From: Flavobacterium rakeshii
GTDB taxonomy: Bacteria > Bacteroidota > Bacteroidia > Flavobacteriales > Flavobacteriaceae
Direction: 5' to 3'
NCBI RefSeq assembly: GCF_009741375.1
Contig: NZ_WOWP01000013.1
Location: 1 to 64,000, forward strand
DNA length: 64,000 nt
The translations under genes and the position numbers were made by a program. Positions within the stretch are counted from its first letter, which is position 1. Each line of letters begins with the position of its first letter. The notes beneath the pieces are model-generated. The model was given only the letters and a program-made list of their open reading frames with translations, was not told the DNA's origin and ran no database searches. Shown here piece after piece: positions 54,188 through 63,654 of the stretch.

Positions 54188-54862
54188 ATGAAACAAATTA
54201 TTACCGCAATAGTAGATGACGATACTTTAGTCACCAAACTTCTTGAAAGTTATCTTAATAATCAGGAAAATATAGTTGTTGATTTCACAGCAGAAAACGG
54301 TAACGAGCTCTTAGTTAAACTACAAGAGTCTGTAAAACTACCCGATGTAGTACTTTTAGACCTAAAGATGAAAGAAATGGACGGTACTGAAATTACCCGT
54401 ATACTTAAATCAGAATACCCGTGCATAAAAATTATGGTGATGTCGTCCCACTACCAGAAAACCTTTTTAGATTTTATGATAAAAAGCGGTGTTGCCGCAT
54501 TTATTCCTAAAGGTATTTCTCCTACTCTACTTATTAAAGCTATAGAAACAGTTTATAAAAATGGTGTATACTTTCTTGATGACCAGATAACGAACATCAA
54601 AGAAGAAATAAATAATGAAGAAGAGCTTACTATACTTGAAGATGACAAACTACTAACCGAAAGAGAAAAAGAGATATTACGCCTTATATCTATGCAAAAA
54701 ACCGCAAAAGAAATAGGGGAAATACTCACCATAACACCAAGAACGGTTGAAGGGCATAAAAACAATATATTTATTAAAACCGGAACTAAAAATATTGCAG
54801 GACTGGTTATTTATGCCATACAGCACCATATAGTAACTACCGAGGAATTACCTCTTATATAG
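54188..54862 (+). CDS. Orphan NarL/FixJ-type response regulator
   Basis: A 224-residue regulator. The receiver has Asp10-Asp12, phospho-acceptor Asp58 in LLDLKMKEMDG and Lys near 108 (AFIPKGIS). The LuxR-type helix-turn-helix contains KTAKEIGEILTITPRTVEGHK. No histidine kinase gene is next to it, unlike the other two regulators in this window. Its partner kinase must be elsewhere or it may be shared. It is a single gene with a terminator. Confidence 0.9.
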   Translation: MKQIITAIVDDDTLVTKLLESYLNNQENIVVDFTAENGNELLVKLQESVKLPDVVLLDLKMKEMDGTEITRILKSEYPCIKIMVMSSHYQKTFLDFMIKSGVAAFIPKGISPTLLIKAIETVYKNGVYFLDDQITNIKEEINNEEELTILEDDKLLTEREKEILRLISMQKTAKEIGEILTITPRTVEGHKNNIFIKTGTKNIAGLVIYAIQHHIVTTEELPLI

Positions 54863-54873
54863 ACTATTTAAAG

Positions 54874-54907
54874 CAAAAAAGCGGACTGTTTAGTCCGCTT
54901 TTTTTTC
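54874..54907. terminator. Bidirectional intrinsic terminator
   Basis: The AGCGGACT stem (54880-54887 with 54892-54899) has A and T flanks. It serves both the regulator and the converging T9SS gene. Confidence 0.9.
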
Positions 54908-54922
54908 AACTCAATTATAAAA

Positions 54923-56902
54923 CTACTCGATCATTAGTTTTTTAATTTGTTTCTTGCCATCTGTGGTTAAGGCAACAAAATACATCCCTGTTGTTAAGCC
55001 AGATACATCAAAGCTGTTTTCATCGTTGCTAATGGTTTTAGCAAGCACAATTTTACCCGAAATATCACTTATTGATATGCTAACATTATTAGCAACCGAA
55101 TCTTCAAACGCAATATGCACAATGTTTTTTGCCGGATTTGGATATAATGAAAACTGATTAAGTACATTGTCTTCCAGTCCCATTATTGATTGGATTTCAG
55201 TAGTAGCTATATTAGTAATAATAGCCTCATTAAAATCGAAATAAATAGAAGCAGTTGCTTCAAAAATATCGCCTATCTCTGCTCCTGCTTTCGGTTTAAT
55301 TCTGTAGGCAATATAGCCATGACTTTCGGGTTCATTTACCTCTTCACCCGGTAGGTTTATATCGTTAAAAATAAACTGAACTGTATTATTTTCCGCCTCT
55401 ACCCTGTAATCATGGCTGGCTGATAGTGGCTGTAAGGTTCCCCAGTCTAACTTATCATCAAGAACATCTTCTATTCTTACATTGATAGCATCGGCATTAC
55501 CTGTATTTTGAAATCTAATAAGGTAATGCAGGTAATCATCTGCTTGTTCCTCGGTAATATAGTCCCCTTCACGACAGGCTATATCATTAGGGTCCCACGA
55601 GTTTACAACTTCTAGGCTATTAATTTGGGTATTGTTCAAAATATTATCATCTCCTTCGGTAACAGTTATATTAGCTACAAGATTTAAAATATCTCCTGCA
55701 TTTACTGTTGGCGGAGTAAACACGGTAAAATTAATTTCAATATACTGAGGTACAAATGGCTGTAAGTTAGTATAATAAACATCAAGTGTGTTCCCTGTTA
55801 AATTCATCATAGGAGATGAATTATCATAAGTCATAATAGTATCATCAAACTGTAAAGTAACTGCTCCGTTAAGTGTAGTATTACCTAAGTTTTGAAGTAA
55901 TAGTTTACATTGAAACGGAAACCCGGGTCTTGGCAACTGGTAAGGTAAAATATACACTAATGCATCATTATAAGGATCTGGCGCTGTAAGACAAAAATTG
56001 TTATCCTCTATTACTCCGGGTGTAGTAACGGTGTAAGAAACCGGCACTGTTTGGAAAGTTTGTGTACCCTGTCCCATTACTATTATCTCATTTACTCCGT
56101 CTGGAACATTATAAAAAGTATATTCTCCATCAACATTAGTATAGGTGTAGCGTAAAATATCTCCGTTAGTAAGTGAAATCATTACATGAGCTGCGGGAGT
56201 ACTTCCGCTTTCACAACCGTTTTCTCCTGTATCCAAAGTAAGAATACCCGAAATAAGGTTATCTGTACACGGCTCTATATAAAAAGGAATTGAGTGAATT
56301 ACATAACATCCTGTTTCAGGGTTTTCTACCCTAATCCATATCTCTGGCCAGTCTCCCATTTGATCTGTAGAGAAAGCCTCCGGATTTTCAATAGGGTTGT
56401 CACCTGTCACAACATCCATTTCTATATAGTGAAATGTAATATAATAAGGCGAAGGATCTTCAACCACCTCATCAATTACACTTGTAAGATCCAGGATAAC
56501 TACACCATCATCGTCGTCGTCACATGCATTAATAGGACTAGGCGGGTTTGTATCTATATTTTCCCAGCTAAACCAAATAATCTGAAATGATGTTACAGCA
56601 AAACTTTCATCAAGATTACTTGAAACTCTTGCATATATAGTTTGATAATTATTTTCAGCCACATACTGCGTTGTATTAGCAATAACATTCATATTAAGTT
56701 CTGCATCATCCTGTGATAAGTAATAATTAATAACAAAGTCTTCATTAGACTGCCCTGCTAAAATAATGTCGTTTTGTTGAGTAAGGTTAAACACTTCCCA
56801 TCCACATTGTATAATATCTGGAGGTTGATTTGCTACGGTTTGAGTAAAACCATTAACCCCAATAAATAATAGTAAGGTTAGAAAAAATAATTTTCGTTTC
56901 AT
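54923..56902 (-). CDS. T9SS-secreted surface protein with DUF11/SdrD-like repeats
   Basis: A 659-residue protein with a signal peptide (1-20). The middle (about 220-310) looks like an SdrD-B-type Ig domain (ISLTNGDILRYTYTNVDGEYTF). A DUF7619-like or DUF11-like domain (about 445-570) begins at SWDPNDIACREG. The C terminus (about 585-659) is a type A T9SS sorting domain (LYPNPAKNIVHI to KKLMIE). It has no enzyme motif, so adhesin or surface filament is likely. It converges with the regulator gene. Confidence 0.85.
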   Translation of the reverse strand: MKRKLFFLTLLLFIGVNGFTQTVANQPPDIIQCGWEVFNLTQQNDIILAGQSNEDFVINYYLSQDDAELNMNVIANTTQYVAENNYQTIYARVSSNLDESFAVTSFQIIWFSWENIDTNPPSPINACDDDDDGVVILDLTSVIDEVVEDPSPYYITFHYIEMDVVTGDNPIENPEAFSTDQMGDWPEIWIRVENPETGCYVIHSIPFYIEPCTDNLISGILTLDTGENGCESGSTPAAHVMISLTNGDILRYTYTNVDGEYTFYNVPDGVNEIIVMGQGTQTFQTVPVSYTVTTPGVIEDNNFCLTAPDPYNDALVYILPYQLPRPGFPFQCKLLLQNLGNTTLNGAVTLQFDDTIMTYDNSSPMMNLTGNTLDVYYTNLQPFVPQYIEINFTVFTPPTVNAGDILNLVANITVTEGDDNILNNTQINSLEVVNSWDPNDIACREGDYITEEQADDYLHYLIRFQNTGNADAINVRIEDVLDDKLDWGTLQPLSASHDYRVEAENNTVQFIFNDINLPGEEVNEPESHGYIAYRIKPKAGAEIGDIFEATASIYFDFNEAIITNIATTEIQSIMGLEDNVLNQFSLYPNPAKNIVHIAFEDSVANNVSISISDISGKIVLAKTISNDENSFDVSGLTTGMYFVALTTDGKKQIKKLMIE

Positions 56903-57052
56903 GGCATTGTTGGTTTTGGTTAAATTTTTAGTTTTTATTCAAAAAATCAGCTGATATATTACCAAAACAATTAAAAACTCAAATCCCCTACTTTAAAATC
57001 CAATTTAATTTTATAGCCTACTCACAATAAGGCGGTAGTTAACTTTTATAAC

Positions 57053-57060
57053 TATCTTTG
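57053..57060 (+). promoter_or_regulatory. Candidate -7 element TATCTTTG
   Basis: An exact TAnnTTTG match 17 bp before the helicase start at 57077. The leader would be very short. Confidence 0.5.
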
Positions 57061-57076
57061 CACAAAATAAAATGTA

Positions 57077-58426
57077 ATGACCACATTTCACGATCTTGAT
57101 TTACCTAAATCGCTTCAAAAAGCATTAGACGAACTTGGGTTTGAAAACCCTACTCCTATTCAGGTAAAATCGATGCCTGTTATACTATCGGGCCGCGATA
57201 TGATGGGTATTGCACAAACCGGTACCGGTAAAACCTTTGCTTACCTGCTTCCTGTTTTAAAACAATGGAAATTTGCACCTACAGATACTCCCCGTGTGGT
57301 AGTAATAGTACCTACCCGTGAACTGGTTGTACAGGTGGTTGAAGAAGTAGAGAAACTTACCAAGTACATGTCTATACGTGCACTGGGCGTATATGGTGGC
57401 ACCAACATCAATACACAAAAAAACTTAGTATATCAGGGTGTAGACGTTTTAGTAGGTACACCGGGTAGATTAATGGATCTTGCACTTGATAATGTGGTTC
57501 GTTTTGACAACCTGCAAAAACTTATTATCGATGAGTTTGACGAGATTCTAAACCTTGGATTCCGTTTTCAGGTTACCTCTATCCTTTCCATGATGAAACA
57601 AAAAAGGCAAAACATACTCTTCTCGGCCACTATGACCGAGGATGTAGATGAAATGCTTGATGAATTTTTTGATTTCCCCGAAGAGGTTTCACTGGCAGCA
57701 TCGGGTACTCCGTTAGAGAAAATACAACAGCTTGGTTACCGTGTTCCTAACTTCCTTACCAAAATGAACGTATTGAAACGTTTACTGGAAGAAGATGAAG
57801 GCATGAACCGTATACTGGTATTTGTGAACAACAAAAAAACAGCCGACATTTTAATGGAGCAGCTTGAAGAAGCTTTCCCTGAGCAGTTTGGCGTTATTCA
57901 CTCTAACAAGTCACAAAACTACAGGCTTAACACCATGGCTACTTTCCAGGAAGGTAACCTTAGAGGTATCGTTACTACCGATGTAATGGCACGTGGTTTG
58001 GACATATCTGATGTTACCCATGTTATCAATATGGAATTCCCTGAGGTGGAAGAGCAATACATTCACCGTATAGGGCGTACAGGTCGTGCCGATAAAACAG
58101 GTATAGCTATAAGTTTTGTAAGCCCTAAGGAAGAAGAACTGCTTATTGAAACCGAGTTACTGATGGAAAAGGAGATTGAAATGCTCCCTATGCCGGAAGA
58201 TATTGAGATAGCAGAAAGACTCCTTGAATTTGAAAAAGACAAAAAGAAAATAAAATTCCTTTTAAAGAAACCTAAACTGGAAGGCGGAGCTGCTTACCAC
58301 GATAAAAAGGATAAAAATAAAAAGGTTAACCTTGGTGGTCCGGGGAAAAGAAACCCAAGAAAAACAAAACCACGTAACAGGGCTGCCGAAAAGAAAAAGT
58401 CACAAAAAAAGAAAAGAGGGAAATAA
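57077..58426 (+). CDS. DEAD-box RNA helicase with DEFD motif II
   Basis: A 449-residue helicase. Q motif (GFENPTPIQ), motif I AQTGTGKT (46-53), PTRE, GTPGR, SAT and HRIGRTGR are all present. Motif II is DEFD (152-155) rather than DEAD, with Phe at the third place. The C-terminal 60 residues are Lys-rich and probably bind RNA. It would remodel RNA in ribosome assembly or decay. It is a single gene behind a good promoter and with a terminator overlapping the stop. Confidence 0.93.
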   Translation: MTTFHDLDLPKSLQKALDELGFENPTPIQVKSMPVILSGRDMMGIAQTGTGKTFAYLLPVLKQWKFAPTDTPRVVVIVPTRELVVQVVEEVEKLTKYMSIRALGVYGGTNINTQKNLVYQGVDVLVGTPGRLMDLALDNVVRFDNLQKLIIDEFDEILNLGFRFQVTSILSMMKQKRQNILFSATMTEDVDEMLDEFFDFPEEVSLAASGTPLEKIQQLGYRVPNFLTKMNVLKRLLEEDEGMNRILVFVNNKKTADILMEQLEEAFPEQFGVIHSNKSQNYRLNTMATFQEGNLRGIVTTDVMARGLDISDVTHVINMEFPEVEEQYIHRIGRTGRADKTGIAISFVSPKEEELLIETELLMEKEIEMLPMPEDIEIAERLLEFEKDKKKIKFLLKKPKLEGGAAYHDKKDKNKKVNLGGPGKRNPRKTKPRNRAAEKKKSQKKKRGK

Positions 58427-58443
58427 TCCCTCTTTCTTTTTTT
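58413..58443 (+). terminator. Intrinsic terminator overlapping the helicase stop
   Basis: A 9-bp stem (58413-58421 with 58427-58435) has the TAA stop in its loop and a T-rich tail. Confidence 0.88.
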
Positions 58444-58458
58444 ATATCTCTTAATAAC

Positions 58459-59571
58459 TTATTTCGCTACTGTAAACACCAAACATACAGGTGAGCAAAG
58501 CTCAATACATTTCTCGGTATCAGTAAGCATACCCGTTGTTCTGTCTCTTTTAAAGATGATAACATCATTGCTAATTTGGTTAGCAACCAGTAAATAATCT
58601 TCTTTAGGGCCAAAGGCAAAATTTCTTGGTCCTATCCCTTCGGTAGTAAGTTGCTGTACTAAATTTATCTTTCCGTTTGCATGTACCCTAAAAACAGAAA
58701 TAGTATTAGCATCACCCCTGTTTGTAGCATATAAAAACTTACCGTCGTGTGATATATGAATATCGGCAGCACCGGTTTGACCTGTGAAATACGGAGTCAC
58801 AATTGTACTTTCCTGTATCTTCTCTATTTTACCTTTTACATAACTAAAAGCGGTTAAAGTACCGTCCAGTTCCTGCAATACATAAAAGAAAACATTGTTA
58901 GGGCTAAACACCAAATGCCTTGGGCCGCTACCCTTTTTTACCTCTACCGTATCGGCTAGTGTTAATACTTTACTGCCATCGGTAGCATTTTTATCATATT
59001 TATAAACAGATATTTTATCTGTCCCCAGGTCATTAGCAAAAACATAGTTCTTATCAGGAGAAAAGTAAACCATGTGTACATGAGGTCCTTCCTGTCGGTC
59101 TTTATTAATACCGCTACCACTATGTTTAATTACCTGTTTGGCTTTTGTAAGTGCGCCATGTTTATCCTTCCCAAAAACCGCTATGGTACCTCCGGTATAA
59201 TTAGCGACAATAACATGCTTATCATCATTAATTATATAACATGGATCGGCACCCTTGGAGTCCTTTTTATTAATAAACTCAATCTTTCCGCTCGACGCCG
59301 TGTAGCTAAAAGCACTTACTGTACTTTCCTCTCCGTTTTCGTTAACGCTGTATAAAAATTTATTATCGGCAGAAACCGTTACATAACTGGGGTTAATAAC
59401 TCCTTGTGAGCTGTTTTTTAAAGTAGCTTCGCCTGTTTTGGTATTAAAATCATAAACATAAATTCCTTCGCTTTCGCAGGCATTGGTATAGGTTCCTATA
59501 ATCAGGTTGTAATTGTCCTGTGCATGTAAACTAATGCATCCTAACAAAATAAGTAATCGGGTAATTTTCAT
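58459..59571 (-). CDS. Secreted lactonase-family beta-propeller protein
   Basis: A 370-residue protein with a signal peptide (1-17). Seven-bladed propeller repeats are visible (for example GPRHLVFSPNNVFFYVLQE and GPRNFAFGPKEDYLLVANQ), matching the PF10282 lactonase family of E. coli Pgl. Pgl is cytosolic and acts on 6-phosphogluconolactone. The signal peptide here argues against that and for a different lactone or a binding role outside the cytoplasm. It converges with the helicase. Confidence 0.82.
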   Translation of the reverse strand: MKITRLLILLGCISLHAQDNYNLIIGTYTNACESEGIYVYDFNTKTGEATLKNSSQGVINPSYVTVSADNKFLYSVNENGEESTVSAFSYTASSGKIEFINKKDSKGADPCYIINDDKHVIVANYTGGTIAVFGKDKHGALTKAKQVIKHSGSGINKDRQEGPHVHMVYFSPDKNYVFANDLGTDKISVYKYDKNATDGSKVLTLADTVEVKKGSGPRHLVFSPNNVFFYVLQELDGTLTAFSYVKGKIEKIQESTIVTPYFTGQTGAADIHISHDGKFLYATNRGDANTISVFRVHANGKINLVQQLTTEGIGPRNFAFGPKEDYLLVANQISNDVIIFKRDRTTGMLTDTEKCIELCSPVCLVFTVAK

Positions 59572-59663
59572 GAGTGCAAATTAATGATAACAAAAATAGG
59601 GTATTTAAATATTATGTGAAATTTATACTGTAGTTATGCACTTTCATTTAGAATAAAAATTTG

Positions 59664-59671
59664 TATTTTTG
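59664..59671 (+). promoter_or_regulatory. Candidate -7 element TATTTTTG
   Basis: An exact TAnnTTTG match 17 bp before the start at 59688. It is the likely promoter of the operon 59688-64000. Confidence 0.45.
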
Positions 59672-59687
59672 ACAAACTTTCAACTAA

Positions 59688-61616
59688 ATGCAGTTCAAAC
59701 ATCCGGAAATCCTTTACTTCTTATTCCTATTGGTAATCCCTGTTCTGGTACACTTGTTCCAGCTGCGACGCTTTCAGAAAGAATACTTTACAAACGTACG
59801 CTTCCTTAAGGAACTCAACATGCAAACCCGCAAGAGTTCTAAAATCAAGAAATGGCTTTTACTTTTTACCAGGCTGTTATTACTTGCCTGTCTTATACTC
59901 GCTTTTGCACAGCCGTTTTTCAAGGCCAGTGATGATAATAACAAGAGTAACGAAATGGTTATCCTGCTGGACAATTCCTTTTCCATGCAGGCTAAAGGCA
60001 GTAAAGGCGAACTACTTAAAAGAGCCGTACAGGACATACTGGAAAACACACCCGAAGATCAGCAGTTTTCGCTTATAACGCCAACTAATGCTTACTGGGA
60101 TACCGATGTAAAATCTATACAAAAAGAGTTACAGAACATTAATTATGGTTCTATACCTTTTAATCCTGATTTCCTGATTACAAAAGCCGAGACAAAAAAA
60201 CCTAATACGGGTAAAGATATAGTGGTTATTACCGATGCTGTTAATTTGGAAAGCCAAAGCATTAGTAAGCTTGACCCAAAATCCCCGGTATACTTTATAG
60301 TACCCGAAGCCCAAAACAAAAACAACGTAGCGGTAGATAGTGTATACATTTACCAAACACTGGAAAATTTATACGAAATTGCAGTAGACTTAAAAGCAAA
60401 CGGAACGGTTAACGACGAAACATCGGTAGCGCTATACAACGGTAAAGAACTTACAGCCAAAACACTGGTTACTTTTGATCAGCCATCAAAAACACTAAAC
60501 TTTACCATTCCTAAAAAAGATTTTCACGGCTATGTATCGGTTTCAGATAACAGTCTGGCATATGATAATGAATACTATTTCAGTATCTCAAAACCCGAAA
60601 AATCAAACGTTTTGGTGATTGGTGATGAGGCTAAAAACAAATTCCTTTCACGCATCTATACTGACGATGATTTTGTATTCAACTCGGTACAGCCCGGCAG
60701 TGTAGACTATAACAGCCTTGAAAAACAGGATGCCATTCTACTTAATGAGCTTACTGAGATTCCGCAGGCACTTATCACAACATTAAAATCACTATACGAA
60801 AAAGGTGGTAATATTATTGTAATTCCTTCGGCAGAAGCATCTGTGCAAAACCTTAACAGCCTTATGGCGGCTTTTGGTAATGCATCGCTTCTTACCCTAA
60901 ATAATAACGAAAGACAAATAACCAAAATATCATTTAGCCATCCGTTATACCAAACCGTATTCGAAAGGCAAATTAAAAACTTCCAGTACCCTAAGGTAAA
61001 TAACTCATTTACTATTAAAGGAACTGCGTTACCTGTACTATCGTATGCCGACCAGACTCCGTTCCTCGCATCATTAACAAACAGGATGGGTAATGTATAC
61101 CTGTTCTCTGCCCCTATCAATAAACAGAATACCAATTTCCAAAACTCCCCGCTTGTTGTGTTTACCTTTTATAACATGGGTCAAAACAATAACAAAACCG
61201 GAGTTTTTGCATACAAGATAGGAGAAAACCAAAATCTTATTATTGATGCGCTGTTATCTAAAGACGAAGTGGTAACCGTAAAGAACGACGTAAGTGACTT
61301 TATACCAATGCAGCAAATACTAAACAATAAGATAAAACTGTCATTTGGTGATTATCCCGAAACTGCAGGAAACTACAGTGTAGTGAAAAATGAAAATGTT
61401 TTAAAGAACATTAGTTTCAACTACCCAAGGACAGAAAGTGACCTTGGCCTGCAAAACAGCAACATTGTAAAAGACTATACAAAAACAGATTCTGTTTCAA
61501 CCGTATACAACGATATTAAATCACTAAGGACTGCCAGCGAATTATGGAAATGGTTTATTATTGGCGCGCTGGTATTCCTGTTACTTGAACTCTTTATCCA
61601 AAAATTTGTAAAATGA
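59688..61616 (+). CDS. BatA/VWA-type membrane protein
   Basis: A 642-residue inner-membrane protein. The N-terminal 80 residues form the BatA-type double membrane anchor (PEILYFLFLLVIPVLVHLF, then LLLFTRLLLLACLILAFAQP). A von Willebrand A domain follows, with MIDAS-type DNSFS (from Asp95), then a long soluble region and one more helix near the C terminus (about 618-638). The family is annotated as aerotolerance-related in Bacteroides, where it works with MoxR ATPases. No MoxR gene is here. The stop overlaps the next gene by 4 bp. Confidence 0.83.
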   Translation: MQFKHPEILYFLFLLVIPVLVHLFQLRRFQKEYFTNVRFLKELNMQTRKSSKIKKWLLLFTRLLLLACLILAFAQPFFKASDDNNKSNEMVILLDNSFSMQAKGSKGELLKRAVQDILENTPEDQQFSLITPTNAYWDTDVKSIQKELQNINYGSIPFNPDFLITKAETKKPNTGKDIVVITDAVNLESQSISKLDPKSPVYFIVPEAQNKNNVAVDSVYIYQTLENLYEIAVDLKANGTVNDETSVALYNGKELTAKTLVTFDQPSKTLNFTIPKKDFHGYVSVSDNSLAYDNEYYFSISKPEKSNVLVIGDEAKNKFLSRIYTDDDFVFNSVQPGSVDYNSLEKQDAILLNELTEIPQALITTLKSLYEKGGNIIVIPSAEASVQNLNSLMAAFGNASLLTLNNNERQITKISFSHPLYQTVFERQIKNFQYPKVNNSFTIKGTALPVLSYADQTPFLASLTNRMGNVYLFSAPINKQNTNFQNSPLVVFTFYNMGQNNNKTGVFAYKIGENQNLIIDALLSKDEVVTVKNDVSDFIPMQQILNNKIKLSFGDYPETAGNYSVVKNENVLKNISFNYPRTESDLGLQNSNIVKDYTKTDSVSTVYNDIKSLRTASELWKWFIIGALVFLLLELFIQKFVK

Positions 61617-62869
61617 ACCTGATCTTTAAAAACGCTACCATTATTGATAAAAACAGCAAATTCAACAATCAGGCTGTTGATATTAAAGTAGAAAATGGTG
61701 TAATAACTAAAATAGCTAAAGATATTGCCGAAGAAGCAAATTTTGAAGTTATACAGCTGGATAACCTTCACGTTTCACGAGGATGGTTTGACAGTTCTGT
61801 AAGCCTTGGCGAACCTGGTTATGAGGATAGGGAAACTATTAAAAACGGACTTAACGTAGCTGCACGCAGTGGTTTTACAAACATAGCCCTACAGCCTAAC
61901 GCAAACCCTATTGCCGATACTCAGGCAGATATAAGCTTTTTATTAAGCAAAGGGCACAATGCTGCTACATCACTACACCCTATAGGTGCACTTACAAAAA
62001 ACAGTGAAGGACTTGATATAGCCGAACTTTTTGATATGCAAAATGCCGGAGCCGTTGCTTTTGGCGATTATAATAAAGACCTGCCTGATGCAAACCTGTT
62101 GAAAATTGCTCTACAATATGCTCAGGATTTTGACGGACTGGTAATTACTTTTTGCCAGGACAGCAAAATTAAAGGTAAAGGTGTGGTACACGAAGGTTTT
62201 GTTAGCACCCGTTTAGGATTAAAAGGTATACCTGCACTTGCCGAGGAGTTACAGGTGGCACGTAACCTGTACCTGTTAGAATATACAGGTGGTAAAATGC
62301 ATATCCCTACCGTATCTACAGGAAAATCGGTACAACTTATAAGAGAAGCTAAAGCAAAAGGACTTAACGTAACCTGTAGTGTTGCCGTACATCACCTTTT
62401 ACTTACAGATGATACTCTGGTTAATTTTGATACCCGTTACAAAGTAGCTCCGCCATTACGACCTGAAAATGAAAGAAAAGCTCTTATTGAGGGAGTACTT
62501 GACGGAACCATAGATATGATTACCAGCGACCATAATCCTCTTGACGTTGAGTTAAAGAAAATGGAATTTGATATGGCTAAAAACGGTACTATAGGACTGG
62601 AAACTGCTTTTGGTGCACTTGCCAATATACTACCTGTTGATGTTATTATTGAAAAACTTACTGCCGGTAAAAGCGTATTTAAAATTGAAGACCACGCTAT
62701 GGAAGAAGGCGCAACAGCATCGTTCTCCCTATTCACTACCGAAGGAAAACATACATTTACTAAAGCCAATATCCTTTCAAAATCTAAAAACTCCGCTTTC
62801 TTAGGTCAGGAGTTAAAAGGTAAGGCATATGGTGTATACCACAACGGAAAACTAATTTTAAACGAATAG
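61613..62869 (+). CDS. Dihydroorotase homologue lacking the metal ligands
   Basis: A 418-residue protein with the type I dihydroorotase fold: SLGEPGYEDRETI (64-76), PNANP, a PPLRPENER-type segment and TSDHNP (304-309). The zinc motif D-x-H-x-H is D-S-S-V-S (60-64), so both metal His are Ser, and the substrate Arg of HLR is Gly66. HIPTVST (230-236) has lost the later metal His. Asp306 remains. Such a protein should not be a working dihydroorotase and may be a structural partner, as with non-catalytic PyrC paralogues in other bacteria. It is translationally coupled to the BatA/VWA gene. Confidence 0.85.
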   Translation: MNLIFKNATIIDKNSKFNNQAVDIKVENGVITKIAKDIAEEANFEVIQLDNLHVSRGWFDSSVSLGEPGYEDRETIKNGLNVAARSGFTNIALQPNANPIADTQADISFLLSKGHNAATSLHPIGALTKNSEGLDIAELFDMQNAGAVAFGDYNKDLPDANLLKIALQYAQDFDGLVITFCQDSKIKGKGVVHEGFVSTRLGLKGIPALAEELQVARNLYLLEYTGGKMHIPTVSTGKSVQLIREAKAKGLNVTCSVAVHHLLLTDDTLVNFDTRYKVAPPLRPENERKALIEGVLDGTIDMITSDHNPLDVELKKMEFDMAKNGTIGLETAFGALANILPVDVIIEKLTAGKSVFKIEDHAMEEGATASFSLFTTEGKHTFTKANILSKSKNSAFLGQELKGKAYGVYHNGKLILNE

Positions 62870-62873
62870 CATT

Positions 62874-63320
62874 ATGAAGTCACCTGTCCATTTTCTAATT
62901 ACCGCTTTTTGTGCATTAACAATATGTTCCTGCCAAAAGGCAAAAGAAACAATAAATAAAGGCGGAGAAGCTGTTGGAGAAACTGCTACCGAATTTATTG
63001 AAGGGGTTAGTGAAGGTGTTGACAGGACTTTAGAATGTAAAATAAATCTGTCTGAAAAACTTATTAATAAAGGTATTAAAACCGGTAAGTTTTACATTGA
63101 AGACGAAGGTAACAGTAAAGACAATAAACTGGTAATTTATATTATTACCGAAAAGGCTATTAACGATACACTTACTTTTACCGTAAAAGACAAAAAAGGT
63201 GTTGAGTTTGGTCGTGAAAAACTGGTTCTTAATACAAAGGCCGGAGATGCATCTTACTATGATGTGGTATTTGATACACGAACAGATATAGAAGTAAAAA
63301 GCACAATAGATATATATTAA
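62874..63320 (+). CDS. Small lipoprotein of unknown function
   Basis: A 148-residue protein with a lipoprotein signal (CALTICSC, Cys near 20). An amphipathic stretch rich in Gly, Glu and Thr (about 22-50) is followed by a beta-rich C-terminal part. No known domain is recognised. It lies 4 bp after the dihydroorotase homologue and 1 bp before the next gene, so it belongs to this operon. Confidence 0.65.
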   Translation: MKSPVHFLITAFCALTICSCQKAKETINKGGEAVGETATEFIEGVSEGVDRTLECKINLSEKLINKGIKTGKFYIEDEGNSKDNKLVIYIITEKAINDTLTFTVKDKKGVEFGREKLVLNTKAGDASYYDVVFDTRTDIEVKSTIDIY

Positions 63321-63321
63321 A

Positions 63322-63651
63322 ATGAATACACAACCTGAAGAAAATAACGGAAAAACATATGCTATAGTTAGCTATCTTACGATTATAGGTTCAATAATAG
63401 CGATAATACTAAACAGTGAAAAGAAAGATCCTTTTGCATCATTCCACATTAGGCAGGCACTGGGGTTAACGCTTGGATTTTTTGCATTAGGATACCCTAT
63501 AGGCTTTTTTGACAGTTGGATGGTAAGCTCAGCTTTCTACCTTTTCTTCTTCATCTTATGGATCTTTGGTTTCATAGGTGCATTACAGGGACAAATGAAC
63601 CTTGTACCTATACTTGGTCCTTTTTTCCAAAAACTATTTAAAAGCATTTAA
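63322..63651 (+). CDS. DUF4870/Tic20-like small membrane protein
   Basis: A 109-residue protein with about three membrane helices. YAIVSYLTIIGSIIAIILN, then FASFHIRQALGLTL, matches the Tic20-like DUF4870 pattern with its F-H-x-R-Q-A signature. The function of the family is unknown. It is in the operon starting at 59688 and 3 bp before the hydrolase gene. Confidence 0.75.
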   Translation: MNTQPEENNGKTYAIVSYLTIIGSIIAIILNSEKKDPFASFHIRQALGLTLGFFALGYPIGFFDSWMVSSAFYLFFFILWIFGFIGALQGQMNLVPILGPFFQKLFKSI

Positions 63652-63654
63652 TCA

